64,000 nt of DNA from DATBQN01 sp963755825. GTDB taxonomy: Bacteria > Acidobacteriota > Thermoanaerobaculia > Multivoradales > UBA5704. The notes under the pieces are model-generated. The model was given only the letters and a program-made list of their open reading frames with translations. It did not search any database and was not told where the DNA came from. This document shows, piece after piece, positions 20,031 to 29,999 of this stretch (its first letter is position 1; every line of letters begins with the position of its first letter). The translations under genes were made by a program, and so were the position numbers. Location of the stretch: assembly GCA_963755825.1 (NCBI GenBank), contig CAVWLA010000001.1:682001-746000 (forward strand), given 5' to 3'.

Positions 20031-20364
20031 GCAGGCTCTCCAAGAGGTCTGAGATCTTCTGGCTGTGCTCGGCACCGCGGTCGAGCTCGAAAACGAGCTC
20101 CGGGGTGACGCGCAGCGTCTTTAATCGGCGCGCGAGCTCCGAACGGAGGAACCCGCGCGCGTGCTGCAGGCCGAGAACGGCGGCCTCGCGCTCCTGGTCA
20201 TCGCCCAGGGCGGAGACCTTGATGATGGAGCGCCGGAGGTCGGGGGTGACCGTGATCTCGGTCACCGTGACCAGCTTGATCCGCGGGTCGTGCACCGCGG
20301 TGAGCAGCAGGTCCGCGAGCTCGGCGCGCAGCAGGTCCGCCACCCGTTCGGTGCGGCGGCTCAC
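20008..20364 (-). CDS. rbfA: Ribosome-binding factor A
   Basis: A 118-aa RbfA with the KH-like core: RTERVADLLRAELADLL, DPRIKLVTVTEITVTPDLR, LRSELARRLKTLRVTPELVF. It acts in late 30S maturation at the 5' end of 16S rRNA. It starts at a GTG overlapping the DUF503 stop (GTGA) and overlaps nrnA downstream, so the three genes are likely translationally coupled. Confidence 0.95.
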   Translation of the reverse strand: MSRRTERVADLLRAELADLLLTAVHDPRIKLVTVTEITVTPDLRRSIIKVSALGDDQEREAAVLGLQHARGFLRSELARRLKTLRVTPELVFELDRGAEHSQKISDLLESLHGRDESS

Positions 20365-20660
20365 CGCACCCCCGTGAGGATCTGCGGCTCCCAGCGGGTG
20401 AGGAAGGCCTCGGGCGACGCGTCGACCAATCCGTGGACCTCCGCCAGCATCCGTTCGACCTCGCTCTCCTGGCTCGCCACCACGGCGAGGCTGATCTCCG
20501 CCCGCTGGTGGAGGTCGTGAAAATCGGTCTCGGCGACCGATACGCGATAGCGCTGGTGGATGCGCTCGACCAGCGATTTGACCACCCGCCGCTTGTCCTT
20601 GAGGCTGCGTGCGGAGGGCAGGTGGAGCTCGAAGCTCGAGATCCCGACGTTCATCGGCAT
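20361..20660 (-). CDS. DUF503 family protein (YlxP-like)
   Basis: A 99-aa protein with VGISSFELHLPSARSLKDKRRVVKSLVERI and FHDLHQRAEISLAVVAS, the standard DUF503 pattern. Members sit between infB and rbfA in many genomes and probably assist ribosome assembly or translation; the exact role is unknown. Two in-frame ATGs (20660 and 20654) are possible starts. The stop overlaps the rbfA start. Confidence 0.93.
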   Translation of the reverse strand: MPMNVGISSFELHLPSARSLKDKRRVVKSLVERIHQRYRVSVAETDFHDLHQRAEISLAVVASQESEVERMLAEVHGLVDASPEAFLTRWEPQILTGVR

Positions 20661-20758
20661 GGACGATTCTTCCCGAGCCCGCGCGGTGGACGGCCGCCGG
20701 CGGCCCGCTCGCGGGCCGGTGGCGGCGCCGGCGCGGACCCGCCGCGCCGCGCGGCGGT

Positions 20759-23527
20759 CTAGAGGACCGCCGCCACCTCTTCGCGCACGTAGGCCTCGAT
20801 CATGTCGCCCGGCTTCATGTCCTGGAAACGCTCGAGGCCGATGCCGCAGTCGAAGCCCGCGCGCACCTCGGAGGCGTCGTCCTTGAAGCGGCGGAGCGAG
20901 GCGATCTTCCCCTCGTAGATCACCCGGTTGTCGCGCAGCAGGCGGACGGTAGCGCTCCTCGGGATGACCCCGTCGAGCACGTGGCAGCCGGCGATCGTCC
21001 CCACCTTCGGCACCTTGAAGGTGTCGCGCACCTCGGCACGGCCCGCCGCCACCTCGCGGTAGGTGGGGTCGAGGAGGCCGGTCATCGCCTTCTTGAGCTC
21101 GTCGATCAGCTCGTAGATGACGGTGTGCAGCCGGATGTCGACGCCCTCTTTCTCGGCGAGGTCGACGGCGGCGCGCTCGGGGCGGACGCTGAAGCCGACG
21201 ATGATCGCCTTCGAGGCCGAGGCGAGGAGGACGTCGTTGGTCGAGATGGCGCCGATGCCGGAGTGGATGACATTGACCTTGACCTTGTCCGAGGCGATCT
21301 TACCGAGCGCCTCGCGGAGCACCTCGACCGAGCCCTGGACGTCGCCCTTGAGCACCACCGGCAGCTCCTTGATCTCGCCCTCCTGGATGCGGTCGAAGAG
21401 CTGCTCGAGCGACATCCGCCCCTGGGTGGGGGAGAGGTCGCGGCGGCGCTGCTGCTCGCCGCGGAACTCGGCGATGCCGCGCGCCTGCGCCTCGTCCTCG
21501 ACGACCTGGATGGGGTCGCCGGCCTCGGGCACGTCGTTGAAGCCGGTGACCTCGACGGGGGTCGCCGGGCCGGCCTCCTTGATGCGCTTGCCGAGATCGT
21601 CGGTCATCGACCGCACGCGCCCGGAGATGGCGCCGGAGACGAAGATGTCGCCGATCTTCAGGGTGCCGTTCTGCACCAGGACGGTGGCGATGATGCCGCG
21701 GCCGACCTCCTTGCGCGCCTCGAGCACGACGCCCTGGGCGTTGATGTCGGGGTTGGCCTTGAGCTCGAGGAGATCGGCGTTCAGCACCAGCATCTCCATC
21801 AGCGAGTCGATGCCGGTCTTCTTGAGCGCCGAGAGCGGCACCATCACGGTGTCGCCGCCCCAGTCCTCGGGCACCAGGCCGCGGTCGGAGAGCTCCTTCT
21901 TCACCCGGTCCTGGTTGGCGTTCGCCTTGTCGATCTTGTTGATGGCGACGACGATCGGCACCTTGGCGGCGCGCGCGTGGTCGATCGCCTCGATGGTCTG
22001 CGGCATGACGCCGTCGTCCGCCGCCACCACCAGCACGACGATGTCGGTCACCTTGGCGCCGCGCGCCCGCATCATGGTGAACGCCTCGTGGCCGGGGGTG
22101 TCGATGAAGACGATCTTCCTGCCGTTGAGCTCGACCTGGTAGGCGCCGATGTGCTGGGTGATGCCGCCGTGCTCGCTCTCGGTGACCTTGGACGAGCGGA
22201 TGGCGTCCAGGAGCGAGGTCTTGCCGTGGTCGACGTGGCCCATGATGGTGACCACCGGACCGCGCGGCACCTTTTTGGTCTGCGTCTCGACCCCGGCCGG
22301 CGCCAGCTGCTCCTCGCGGAGCTGCTGCTCCTCCTCGAACGAGACGACCATGGTCTCGACGCCGAGCTGGCGGGCGAGCTCCTCGGCGGTGTCGGCGGGC
22401 AGCACGTAGTTGAGCGTCGCCATCACCCCGCGGTCGAAGAGCATCTTGATCAGGTCGCGCGACTTGATCCCCAGCTTGTCGGAGAAGTCGCGGACCGTCA
22501 TCCCCTCAGAGATCATCACGGCGCCGCCCGGAGCCTTCTTGAAGGTGAGCAGCTTGCCGCCGTCCTCGGTGACCTTGGTCTCGTCCTCCTTGCGGAGGGC
22601 GCGCCGCCCGCGGCGGCTGGAGAGCCCTGCCACGGCGTCGTCCTCGGCGGCGTCGAGATCGGAGACCGATCCCTTGAAGCCGGCGAGCTCCTCGTCGACG
22701 GCGCGGACCGGCGCCTTCTTGCCGTGCTTGGCCTTCTTGGCGGCGGCCTCCCGCTCGCGCTCGGCGCGTCGCCGCGCCTCGCTCGCCGCCGAGGCGGAGG
22801 AGGTGGCGGAGACGGTGCCGGGCGCCGGGCGCCCGGGCTGCAGCGGACGGCCCGGCGACGAGCCGGGCGCCAGCGGCCGCCCGACGGTCGAGCCGGGAGC
22901 GCCCGGGCGGGGCGGCGGATAGCTCGGCGTCGTCGGCCGCCCGGAAGGATAGCTCGGTGCCGCCGGCCGCCCAGAGGAGGGATAGCTCGGCGCGCTCGGC
23001 GAGGAGGGCTGCATGGTCGGCCGCGGCGGCGGCGCGCTCGGCGCCTGCACCGGCGGCGGCGCAGCCGGCGCCGGGGTCTCGGGATGCGCCGAGGGCTCGG
23101 CGGCCGTGGCGGCCGGCGGCGCGAAGGCCGTCTCGTTGGCCTCGTCGGGCAGCGCGCCGGCGCCCGGCGCCAGCGAGCTCGCCGCGGCGCGCTCGGTCAC
23201 CGGCATGTTCTGGATGCGCGGCTCCACCTTCTGGATCAGCGTCCGCGGCCGGCCGGGGCGCAGCGGGTTGACCGGCGGGCGCACCGGCGCCACCGGGCGG
23301 CGGCGGACCGTCGACGCCGGCGGGGCGACCTGCTCCTGGGCATCGCGCAGGATGACCTCGCGCGGATGGGGGAGCTTCTTGCCCGCCAGGATCGCCTGAA
23401 TGATGTCGGTATCGAGCTGGGCGTCATCGCCCTCGACTCTCACGCCGATGGACTTCAGCTTGAAGACCAGATCTTGGTTGGAGATCTGCATCATCCGCGC
23501 GAGATCCTGGACTCGAATCTTTCCCAT
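20759..23527 (-). CDS. infB: Translation initiation factor IF-2
   Basis: A 922-aa IF-2. The IF2N domain (IRVQDLARMMQISNQDLVFKL) is followed by a long Pro/Ala/Arg-rich linker (about residues 80-240) and a second IF2N-like domain (MTVRDFSDKLGIKSRDLIKMLFDRG). The GTPase has GHVDHGKTSLLDAI, DTPGHEAFTMM and NKIDK. The C-terminal domains end with EAYVREEVAAVL. It positions initiator tRNA and joins the subunits. It lies in the order rimP-nusA-infB. Confidence 0.97.
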   Translation of the reverse strand: MGKIRVQDLARMMQISNQDLVFKLKSIGVRVEGDDAQLDTDIIQAILAGKKLPHPREVILRDAQEQVAPPASTVRRRPVAPVRPPVNPLRPGRPRTLIQKVEPRIQNMPVTERAAASSLAPGAGALPDEANETAFAPPAATAAEPSAHPETPAPAAPPPVQAPSAPPPRPTMQPSSPSAPSYPSSGRPAAPSYPSGRPTTPSYPPPRPGAPGSTVGRPLAPGSSPGRPLQPGRPAPGTVSATSSASAASEARRRAEREREAAAKKAKHGKKAPVRAVDEELAGFKGSVSDLDAAEDDAVAGLSSRRGRRALRKEDETKVTEDGGKLLTFKKAPGGAVMISEGMTVRDFSDKLGIKSRDLIKMLFDRGVMATLNYVLPADTAEELARQLGVETMVVSFEEEQQLREEQLAPAGVETQTKKVPRGPVVTIMGHVDHGKTSLLDAIRSSKVTESEHGGITQHIGAYQVELNGRKIVFIDTPGHEAFTMMRARGAKVTDIVVLVVAADDGVMPQTIEAIDHARAAKVPIVVAINKIDKANANQDRVKKELSDRGLVPEDWGGDTVMVPLSALKKTGIDSLMEMLVLNADLLELKANPDINAQGVVLEARKEVGRGIIATVLVQNGTLKIGDIFVSGAISGRVRSMTDDLGKRIKEAGPATPVEVTGFNDVPEAGDPIQVVEDEAQARGIAEFRGEQQRRRDLSPTQGRMSLEQLFDRIQEGEIKELPVVLKGDVQGSVEVLREALGKIASDKVKVNVIHSGIGAISTNDVLLASASKAIIVGFSVRPERAAVDLAEKEGVDIRLHTVIYELIDELKKAMTGLLDPTYREVAAGRAEVRDTFKVPKVGTIAGCHVLDGVIPRSATVRLLRDNRVIYEGKIASLRRFKDDASEVRAGFDCGIGLERFQDMKPGDMIEAYVREEVAAVL

Positions 23528-23639
23528 AAGTCTCCTCGAACTCCTTTGCCTGCGTGCTCACCCGGCTTTCCGGAACCTGATCGCCGTCGTGCCCTGTGCC
23601 CGTCCTGCTGCTGCTCGGCGCTGCCGCCGCCTCGTTCTG

Positions 23640-25148
23640 CTACTCCGGCTTCGGCTCGCCCTCGTCCGCCGCCGCGTCGCCCGCCTCGTCGAGCTGCGCG
23701 CTGGCGGTGGCGCGCGACGCCTCGCTCTCCTGGAAGGCCTTGGAGAGCGCCGCCAGGAAGTCGTCGTCGGCCATCGAAGAGGTCGGCTGCGCCTTGGGCA
23801 GCGACATCCCCGCCGAGAGCTCCTCGGTGCGCCGGCGCTCCTGCTCGGCCGCCAGGTCGCGCGCCCAGTCCTGCAGGCCCTGGGCGCGGTCGAGGCCGAG
23901 GTCGGCGGCCTCGGCGAGGGCGTCGACGTCGACGCCGAGGATGGCGTCGAGGGACTCGAAGCCGGCGGCGGCGAGGCGCGCCGCGGCGTCCTCGTCGATC
24001 TCCGGCGCGGCGGTCAGGTCGAGGGCCTCGGGCGTCGCGCCGCCGCCGATGGCGTCCTGCAGCATGCGGGCGAGGGCGTCGGCCACCTCGTCCTTGACGT
24101 CGCTCTCGCTCTTGATGTCGATGCGGGCGCCGATCAGCTCCGAGGCGAGGCGCACGTTCTGGCCGCGCTTGCCGATGGCGAGCGACAGCTGCTCGTCCTC
24201 GACGATGACGTCCAGGTGGGGGATCTCGCCCTGGTGGGTGACCGAGACGCGGGTGATCTTCGCCGGCGCGAGGGCGCTCTGCGCGAAGGTCACCAGGTCG
24301 TCGCTGTGCTCGATGATGTCGATCTTCTCGCCGCGCAGCTCGCGGATGATCGACTGCACGCGCGAGCCCTTCATGCCGACGCAAGCGCCGACCGGATCGA
24401 CGTCGCGCTCGCGGCTGTAGACGGCGACCTTGGCGCGCTCGCCGGGGGCGCGGACCGCCGCCTTGATCACCACCGTGCCGTCGTAGATCTCCGGCACCTC
24501 GGTCTCGAAAAGCTTGACCAGGAGGCGCGGGTCGGTCCGCGAGAGGACGATCTGCGGCCCCTTCGGCTGCTTGTGGACCTCGACGATGACGGCGCGGATG
24601 CGCTCGCCTTGGCTGTAGCGCTCGTGGCGGGCCTGCTCGCTGCGCGGCACCACCGCCTCGGTGCGCCCGAGGTCGACGATGATGTCGCCGCGCTCGAAGC
24701 GCTTGACGGTGCCGTTCAGCACCTCGCCGACGCGGTCAATGTACTCGTTGTAGATGTTCTCCCGCTCGGCCTCGCGCACGCGCTGGTAGAGCACCTGCTT
24801 GGCCGACTGGGCGGCGATGCGCCCCAGCCCCTCGGTCGAGATCGGCAGGTGGATCTCGTCGCCCACCCCGGCGTCCGCCTTGTGGTCGCGCGCCTCGTCG
24901 ACCGTCCACTCGGCGAGGGGGTCCTCCACCGTCTCGACGACCTTCTTGACGATGAACGCGTCGAAGCGCCCGGTCTCGCGGTCGAGGCTGGCCCGGACCG
25001 GCTCCTTGATCCGGTGCTGCTTCTTGGCGGCCGACGCCATGGCGTCCTCGATCGCCGCGATCCAGCGGTCGAGGTCGATATCCTTTTCGCGCGCCACCTG
25101 GCGCAGGATCTCGTTGAAGTTCAGCTCTGCAGTCTGTGCCTGAGGCAT
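23640..25148 (-). CDS. nusA: Transcription termination/antitermination factor NusA
   Basis: A 502-aa NusA. The order is an N-terminal RNA-polymerase-binding domain (LNFNEILRQVAREKDIDLD), an S1 domain (VGEVLNGTVKRFERGDIIVDLG), then two KH domains (CVGMKGSRVQSIIRELRGEKID; AIGKRGQNVRLASELIG). A C-terminal helix-hairpin-helix-like segment (LAAAGFESLDAILGVDVDAL) ends in an acidic tail. NusA controls pausing, termination and antitermination. The operon leader carries an intrinsic terminator, which makes autoregulation plausible. Confidence 0.97.
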   Translation of the reverse strand: MPQAQTAELNFNEILRQVAREKDIDLDRWIAAIEDAMASAAKKQHRIKEPVRASLDRETGRFDAFIVKKVVETVEDPLAEWTVDEARDHKADAGVGDEIHLPISTEGLGRIAAQSAKQVLYQRVREAERENIYNEYIDRVGEVLNGTVKRFERGDIIVDLGRTEAVVPRSEQARHERYSQGERIRAVIVEVHKQPKGPQIVLSRTDPRLLVKLFETEVPEIYDGTVVIKAAVRAPGERAKVAVYSRERDVDPVGACVGMKGSRVQSIIRELRGEKIDIIEHSDDLVTFAQSALAPAKITRVSVTHQGEIPHLDVIVEDEQLSLAIGKRGQNVRLASELIGARIDIKSESDVKDEVADALARMLQDAIGGGATPEALDLTAAPEIDEDAAARLAAAGFESLDAILGVDVDALAEAADLGLDRAQGLQDWARDLAAEQERRRTEELSAGMSLPKAQPTSSMADDDFLAALSKAFQESEASRATASAQLDEAGDAAADEGEPKPE

Positions 25149-25187
25149 GTCAATCCTTCCTTAATGTGCCTTCTCTCGCCTGCCGCC

Positions 25188-25703
25188 CTAGAGCTCGATC
25201 TCCAGCCGGGCCTTCCGAATCCGCTCGACGGCGATCGCCAGCTCCTGCTGGCCGGCTTCCTCGACCGTCACCACCCCCGGCTCCGCGGCGTAGCCCCGGA
25301 GCCTTCCCACCACCGTCTTCTTGCGCCCGCCCTCGTCCTCGAAGGTGACGCGCGCCAGGCGGCCGACGAAGCGCGCGAAGTCGCGCGGCCCGTAGAGCTC
25401 GCGGTCGAGACCGGGAGAGCTCACCTCGAGGACGTAGCGGCTGGTGCCGTAGTCGACGACGTCGAGGAGGGCCGAAACGTGCTTCGCGACGAGCTCGCAA
25501 TCGCCCAGCGAGACGCCCGCTCCGTCGGCCGGAGCATCTCCCTCCGGCCCCTCCAGCCGGTCGAGGATCAGGCGCAGGACGTTGCCCTTGATCTCGACGT
25601 GGGCGAGCTCGAGATCGGATGCGCGAGCGATGGCCTGGAGCTCGGCCTCGAGCTCCGGATCGACCGCCCGGGGGCCGCGCATCTGCGCCTTGGCTCCGTT
25701 CAT
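25188..25703 (-). CDS. rimP: Ribosome maturation factor RimP
   Basis: A 171-aa RimP with LELAHVEIKGNVLRLILDR, DCELVAKHVSALLDVVD, YVLEVSSPGLDRELYGPRDF and an SH3-like C-terminal domain. It is needed for 30S maturation. It is the first gene of the rimP-nusA-infB operon and starts about 155 nt downstream of the predicted transcription start. Confidence 0.95.
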   Translation of the reverse strand: MNGAKAQMRGPRAVDPELEAELQAIARASDLELAHVEIKGNVLRLILDRLEGPEGDAPADGAGVSLGDCELVAKHVSALLDVVDYGTSRYVLEVSSPGLDRELYGPRDFARFVGRLARVTFEDEGGRKKTVVGRLRGYAAEPGVVTVEEAGQQELAIAVERIRKARLEIEL

Positions 25704-25802
25704 CGCTCCGTCGAGGGCGCGCTCGATCCGGCTTCACCGGATCGATGTTTCGATCGTCAGCGCCCCGTTCCGGCGGCCGCCTCGCATGACTCGCACCAAC
25801 TA

Positions 25803-25833
25803 AACTAAAAAGAGTGGGCGCTACGCCCACTCT
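25803..25833 (-). terminator. Intrinsic terminator in the rimP-nusA-infB leader (attenuator candidate)
   Basis: The 10-bp stem AGAGTGGGCG / CGCCCACTCT (25811-25833) has a 3-nt loop and is followed on the minus strand by CTTTTTAG-type U-rich sequence. It lies about 25 nt downstream of the predicted start of transcription and about 100 nt before rimP. No other minus-strand gene ends here. It should stop most transcripts unless it is overridden, so attenuation of the operon is the simplest reading. Confidence 0.8.
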
Positions 25834-25865
25834 GTCCTGCGGTCAGGGCAAGCTGGCCAGGGTGC

Positions 25866-25894
25866 ATTGTAGCCGAACGTCGACGCACCGGCAA
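25866..25894 (-). promoter_or_regulatory. Predicted sigma-70-type promoter of the rimP operon
   Basis: On the minus strand, TTGCCG (25894-25889) and TACAAT (25871-25866) are separated by exactly 17 nt. They match the consensus at 4 of 6 and 5 of 6 positions. The start point would be near 25859, giving a leader of about 155 nt that contains the terminator hairpin. Confidence 0.65.
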
Positions 25895-26050
25895 GCTGCT
25901 GGCCTGGCAGAGGATTCGGCCGGCGGGGGCGCCCGACCGGGGCGCTGGGACGGCTCGCCGAAACCCTCTTGCGGCGGGTGCCGGCAGGGCGGCGAGTGGC
26001 GTGCCAATCTGGCGCGCTCAGCTCCTCTAACCGGCCTCCGCCCTGGGGAA

Positions 26051-26078
26051 TTCCATTGGCAGGGTGCTTGCTTACACT
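26051..26078 (+). promoter_or_regulatory. Possible promoter of the HtrA gene
   Basis: TACACT at 26073-26078 lies about 40 nt before the HtrA ATG, with a weak TTCCAT at 26051-26056 and a 16-nt spacer. The -10 match is fair and the -35 match poor, so this is tentative. Confidence 0.35.
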
Positions 26079-26118
26079 CGGCGAGCATGCGATTCACCGA
26101 AAGGAGATTCCAGCAGTC

Positions 26119-27669
26119 ATGAGCAATCACTCTCCAAGCCGTCAACTCGCGACCATCTTGCTCGTCGTCGGAGCGGTCGTCTTCGGCATGGTTCTCGCCG
26201 GAGGGCTGAATCTCACCGTCCCCGGCATGACCGCCCAGCAGCCGGCGGTGCCCTCCGCCCAGCTCGCGGTCAACACCAGCGCCGCGGCCTCGCGCAGCCT
26301 GCCGAGCTTCGCGGACCTGGCGGAGGCTGTCGATCCCGCAGTTGTGTCGATCCAGGCCGCGACCATCGAGAAGACCCCCATCCGCCGCCGCGGTCAGGGC
26401 GGCCAGGGGCAGGGCCAAGGCCAGGATCCCTTCGAGTTCTTCTTCGGCCCCCGCGGCCGCGGTGACCAGGGCCAGGGCAACCAGCCCCAGGAGTACCGCT
26501 CGGACGCCGGCGGCAGCGGCTTCGTGATCAGCGCCGACGGCCTGGTGGTGACCAACTACCACGTCATCGAGGGCGCCTCGAACGTCAAGGTCCACTTGAA
26601 CAATCGCGATTACACGGCGACCATCAAGGGTACCGACCCGGCGACCGACATCGCGCTCTTGAAGATCGACGCCGGCCAGAACCTGCGCTATCTCGAACTC
26701 GGCGACAGCGACCACCTGCGGGTGGGCGACTGGATCATGGTGATCGGCAACCCGTTGAACCTCGACAAGACGGTTACCGTCGGCGTCGTCAGCGCCAAGG
26801 GCCGCTCGATCGGCATCAACGACGTCTCCTTCGAGAACTTCATCCAGACCGACGCCGCGATCAACTTCGGCAACTCCGGCGGCCCGCTGCTCAACATGCA
26901 GGGCCAGGTGGTGGCGATCGCCACCGCCATCAACTACGGCGCCGAGAACATCGGCTTCGCGGTGCCGGTCAACACGCTGCGCGAGATCTTGCCGCAGCTG
27001 CGCAAGGCCGGCAAGGTGAGCCGCGGCTATCTGGGCATCCAGGTCTCCAACCTCGACTACCAGACGGCGCAGGCCTTCGGCCTCGGCAACACCGACGGCG
27101 CTCTCGTCGGCGAGGTCGACGAGGGCACGCCGGGCGCCAACGCCGGCCTCCAGCACGGCGACGTCATCACCTCGGTCGATCGCCATCCGGTGAAGACCAC
27201 GCGCGACCTCATCAACTACGTCTCCGACCGCGGCCCCAACGCCACGGTGAGCCTCTCGGTCCTGCGCAACGGCAAGGAGCTCGACAAGAACGTCAAGCTC
27301 GGCGAGCGTCCGGGCTCGGCGCAGCAGGCGAGCAACACCGAGGAGGATCGGGAGAGCGGCATCGACTGGATGGGCCTGCAGTACGAGAACCTGGGCGGCG
27401 ACATCCGCTCCGGCCACGGCCTGCCCAGCAACACCTCCGGCATCGTCGTCACCAACGTCGCGCCGACTAGTCCGCTCTACGACCAGCGGGTGCGGCAGGG
27501 CGACGTCATCACCGAGGTGAACGGCCAGCCGGTCAAAGGCACCGGCGACTTCGAGAGCCTGGTGCGCGGCGTCAAGTCGGGCAGCTTCCTCCGCCTCTAC
27601 GTCATGCGGCCCTCGCAGCAGGGGGGCGCCAAGGCACAGCCTTTCTTCGCGGTGGTCAGGGTGCCGTAA
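26119..27669 (+). CDS. HtrA/DegQ-type periplasmic serine protease with two PDZ domains
   Basis: A 516-aa protein with an N-terminal membrane anchor or signal segment (LATILLVVGAVVFGMVLAGG). It then has a Gln/Gly-rich linker (GQGGQGQGQGQD) and a trypsin-like domain with the catalytic triad: His in VVTNYHVIEG, Asp in DPATDIALLKI, Ser in NFGNSGGPLLNM. Two PDZ domains follow (RGYLGIQVSNLD and the one ending at FLRLYVMRP). It degrades or refolds misfolded envelope proteins. The ATG at 26119 has AAGGAGA upstream. The gene ends at a strong terminator, so it is monocistronic. Confidence 0.93.
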   Translation: MSNHSPSRQLATILLVVGAVVFGMVLAGGLNLTVPGMTAQQPAVPSAQLAVNTSAAASRSLPSFADLAEAVDPAVVSIQAATIEKTPIRRRGQGGQGQGQGQDPFEFFFGPRGRGDQGQGNQPQEYRSDAGGSGFVISADGLVVTNYHVIEGASNVKVHLNNRDYTATIKGTDPATDIALLKIDAGQNLRYLELGDSDHLRVGDWIMVIGNPLNLDKTVTVGVVSAKGRSIGINDVSFENFIQTDAAINFGNSGGPLLNMQGQVVAIATAINYGAENIGFAVPVNTLREILPQLRKAGKVSRGYLGIQVSNLDYQTAQAFGLGNTDGALVGEVDEGTPGANAGLQHGDVITSVDRHPVKTTRDLINYVSDRGPNATVSLSVLRNGKELDKNVKLGERPGSAQQASNTEEDRESGIDWMGLQYENLGGDIRSGHGLPSNTSGIVVTNVAPTSPLYDQRVRQGDVITEVNGQPVKGTGDFESLVRGVKSGSFLRLYVMRPSQQGGAKAQPFFAVVRVP

Positions 27670-27698
27670 GCAGGACCACCCCCGCGGTTCTATATAGA

Positions 27699-27735
27699 GA
27701 GGCCGGCCCGGCGACGGGCCGGCCTCGAGTTTTTT
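27699..27735 (+). terminator. Rho-independent terminator after the HtrA gene
   Basis: A perfect 12-bp stem, GAGGCCGGCCCG / CGGGCCGGCCTC, with a GCGA loop (27699-27726) is followed by GAG and six T residues. It separates the protease gene from the response-regulator gene. Confidence 0.93.
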
Positions 27736-27810
27736 GCGCCCGGCCCGGCGAGACTGACGAGCCGACGCACGCCGTCGACCGGCCGGCCGCCCTGCTACAC
27801 TTCCGCCGCC

Positions 27811-29205
<1,395 letters not shown>

Positions 29206-29216
29206 GGCGAGCCCGC

Positions 29217-29840
29217 ATGGCCTCCCTATCCTTCGACGTCACCGCCCTCCTCGAGGCGAGCGGCGCTCTCAAGCGCGGCCACTTCCAGCTCTCCTCGGGG
29301 CTCCACTCGCCGGCCTACGTGCAGTGCGCGCTCCTCCTCGAGCTGCCCTCCCGCGCCCGCCGGGTGGGGGAGGCCCTCGGCGCCGGCCTCGCCGATCTGG
29401 CGCCGGACTCGATCCTCTCGCCCGCCCTGGGCGGCGTCTTGATCGGCCACGAGGTGGCGGCGGCGCTCGGCGTGCCGTTCCGCTTCACCGAGCGCAAGGC
29501 CGAGGCGATGGAGCTCCGCCGCGGCTTCGCGCTGCGCCCGGGCGAGCGGGTGGTGATCGTCGAGGACGTGGTGACGACCGGCCGCTCGACCCGCGAGACC
29601 GCGGCCGTCGCCGCCGCCCTGGGGGCGGAGGTGGTCGGCGTCGGCGCCATCATCGACCGCAGCGATCGGAGCCGGCGCGGCTCAGCGGCGCCGCTCTTCG
29701 ACGTCCCCTTCCGCGCCCTCCTCGAGCTCGATCTGCCCTCGCACGCCGCCGCCGACTGCCCCCTCTGCGCCGCCGGCGGCGCGCCCGAGAAGCCGGGCAG
29801 CCGGCCGGGCGCTCGCCCCAGCCCGCCCGCAACCGCCTGA
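29217..29840 (+). CDS. pyrE: Orotate phosphoribosyltransferase
   Basis: A 207-aa PyrE with LKRGHFQLSSGLHSPAYVQC, the conserved PALGGVLIGHEVA, RFTERKAEAMELRRGF and the PRPP loop VIVEDVVTTGRSTRE. It converts orotate and PRPP to OMP in pyrimidine synthesis. The C-terminus has a short CPLC motif followed by a Pro/Ala-rich tail beyond the usual fold. It starts 11 nt after the response regulator gene, so the two may be co-transcribed. Confidence 0.95.
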   Translation: MASLSFDVTALLEASGALKRGHFQLSSGLHSPAYVQCALLLELPSRARRVGEALGAGLADLAPDSILSPALGGVLIGHEVAAALGVPFRFTERKAEAMELRRGFALRPGERVVIVEDVVTTGRSTRETAAVAAALGAEVVGVGAIIDRSDRSRRGSAAPLFDVPFRALLELDLPSHAAADCPLCAAGGAPEKPGSRPGARPSPPATA

Positions 29841-29960
29841 GGCGTCGCGCGCCGCGAGGGTGCGCCGCCCCGATCGCCTCGGCGCCTTCCTCGCCGGCCG
29901 GCGGCTGCCTCTCGGACCGCTCGCCGCAAAGATTGTTGTCCCGCTGAGCCCACCCGCGGT

Positions 29961-29973
29961 TACTACCTTAGTA
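29961..29973. promoter_or_regulatory. Inverted repeat upstream of the Cys-rich protein gene, possible operator
   Basis: The sequence TACTACCTTAGTA has arms TACTA and TAGTA around a 3-nt centre. It lies 27 bp before the start codon in an AT-richer pocket that also contains the GGAGGG ribosome-binding site. Its arms resemble BlaI/MecI-type operators, although that family usually has a longer centre. It is a candidate operator only. Confidence 0.35.
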
Positions 29974-29999
29974 GGTAATGATTTATTGGAGGGCTCGCC

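Noticed and set aside
26047..26080. An extracytoplasmic-function (sigma-E-like) promoter before the HtrA gene, based on GGAATT
   Set aside because: The spacing to the -10 region is about 20 nt and the -10 does not match the sigma-E type. Only a weak standard promoter was kept.
25837..26100. A small RNA or tRNA ending at the hairpin near 25,811
   Set aside because: A good promoter for the rimP operon lies at 25,866-25,894, so the hairpin is better explained as part of the operon leader. No tRNA cloverleaf or TTC-loop signature was found.
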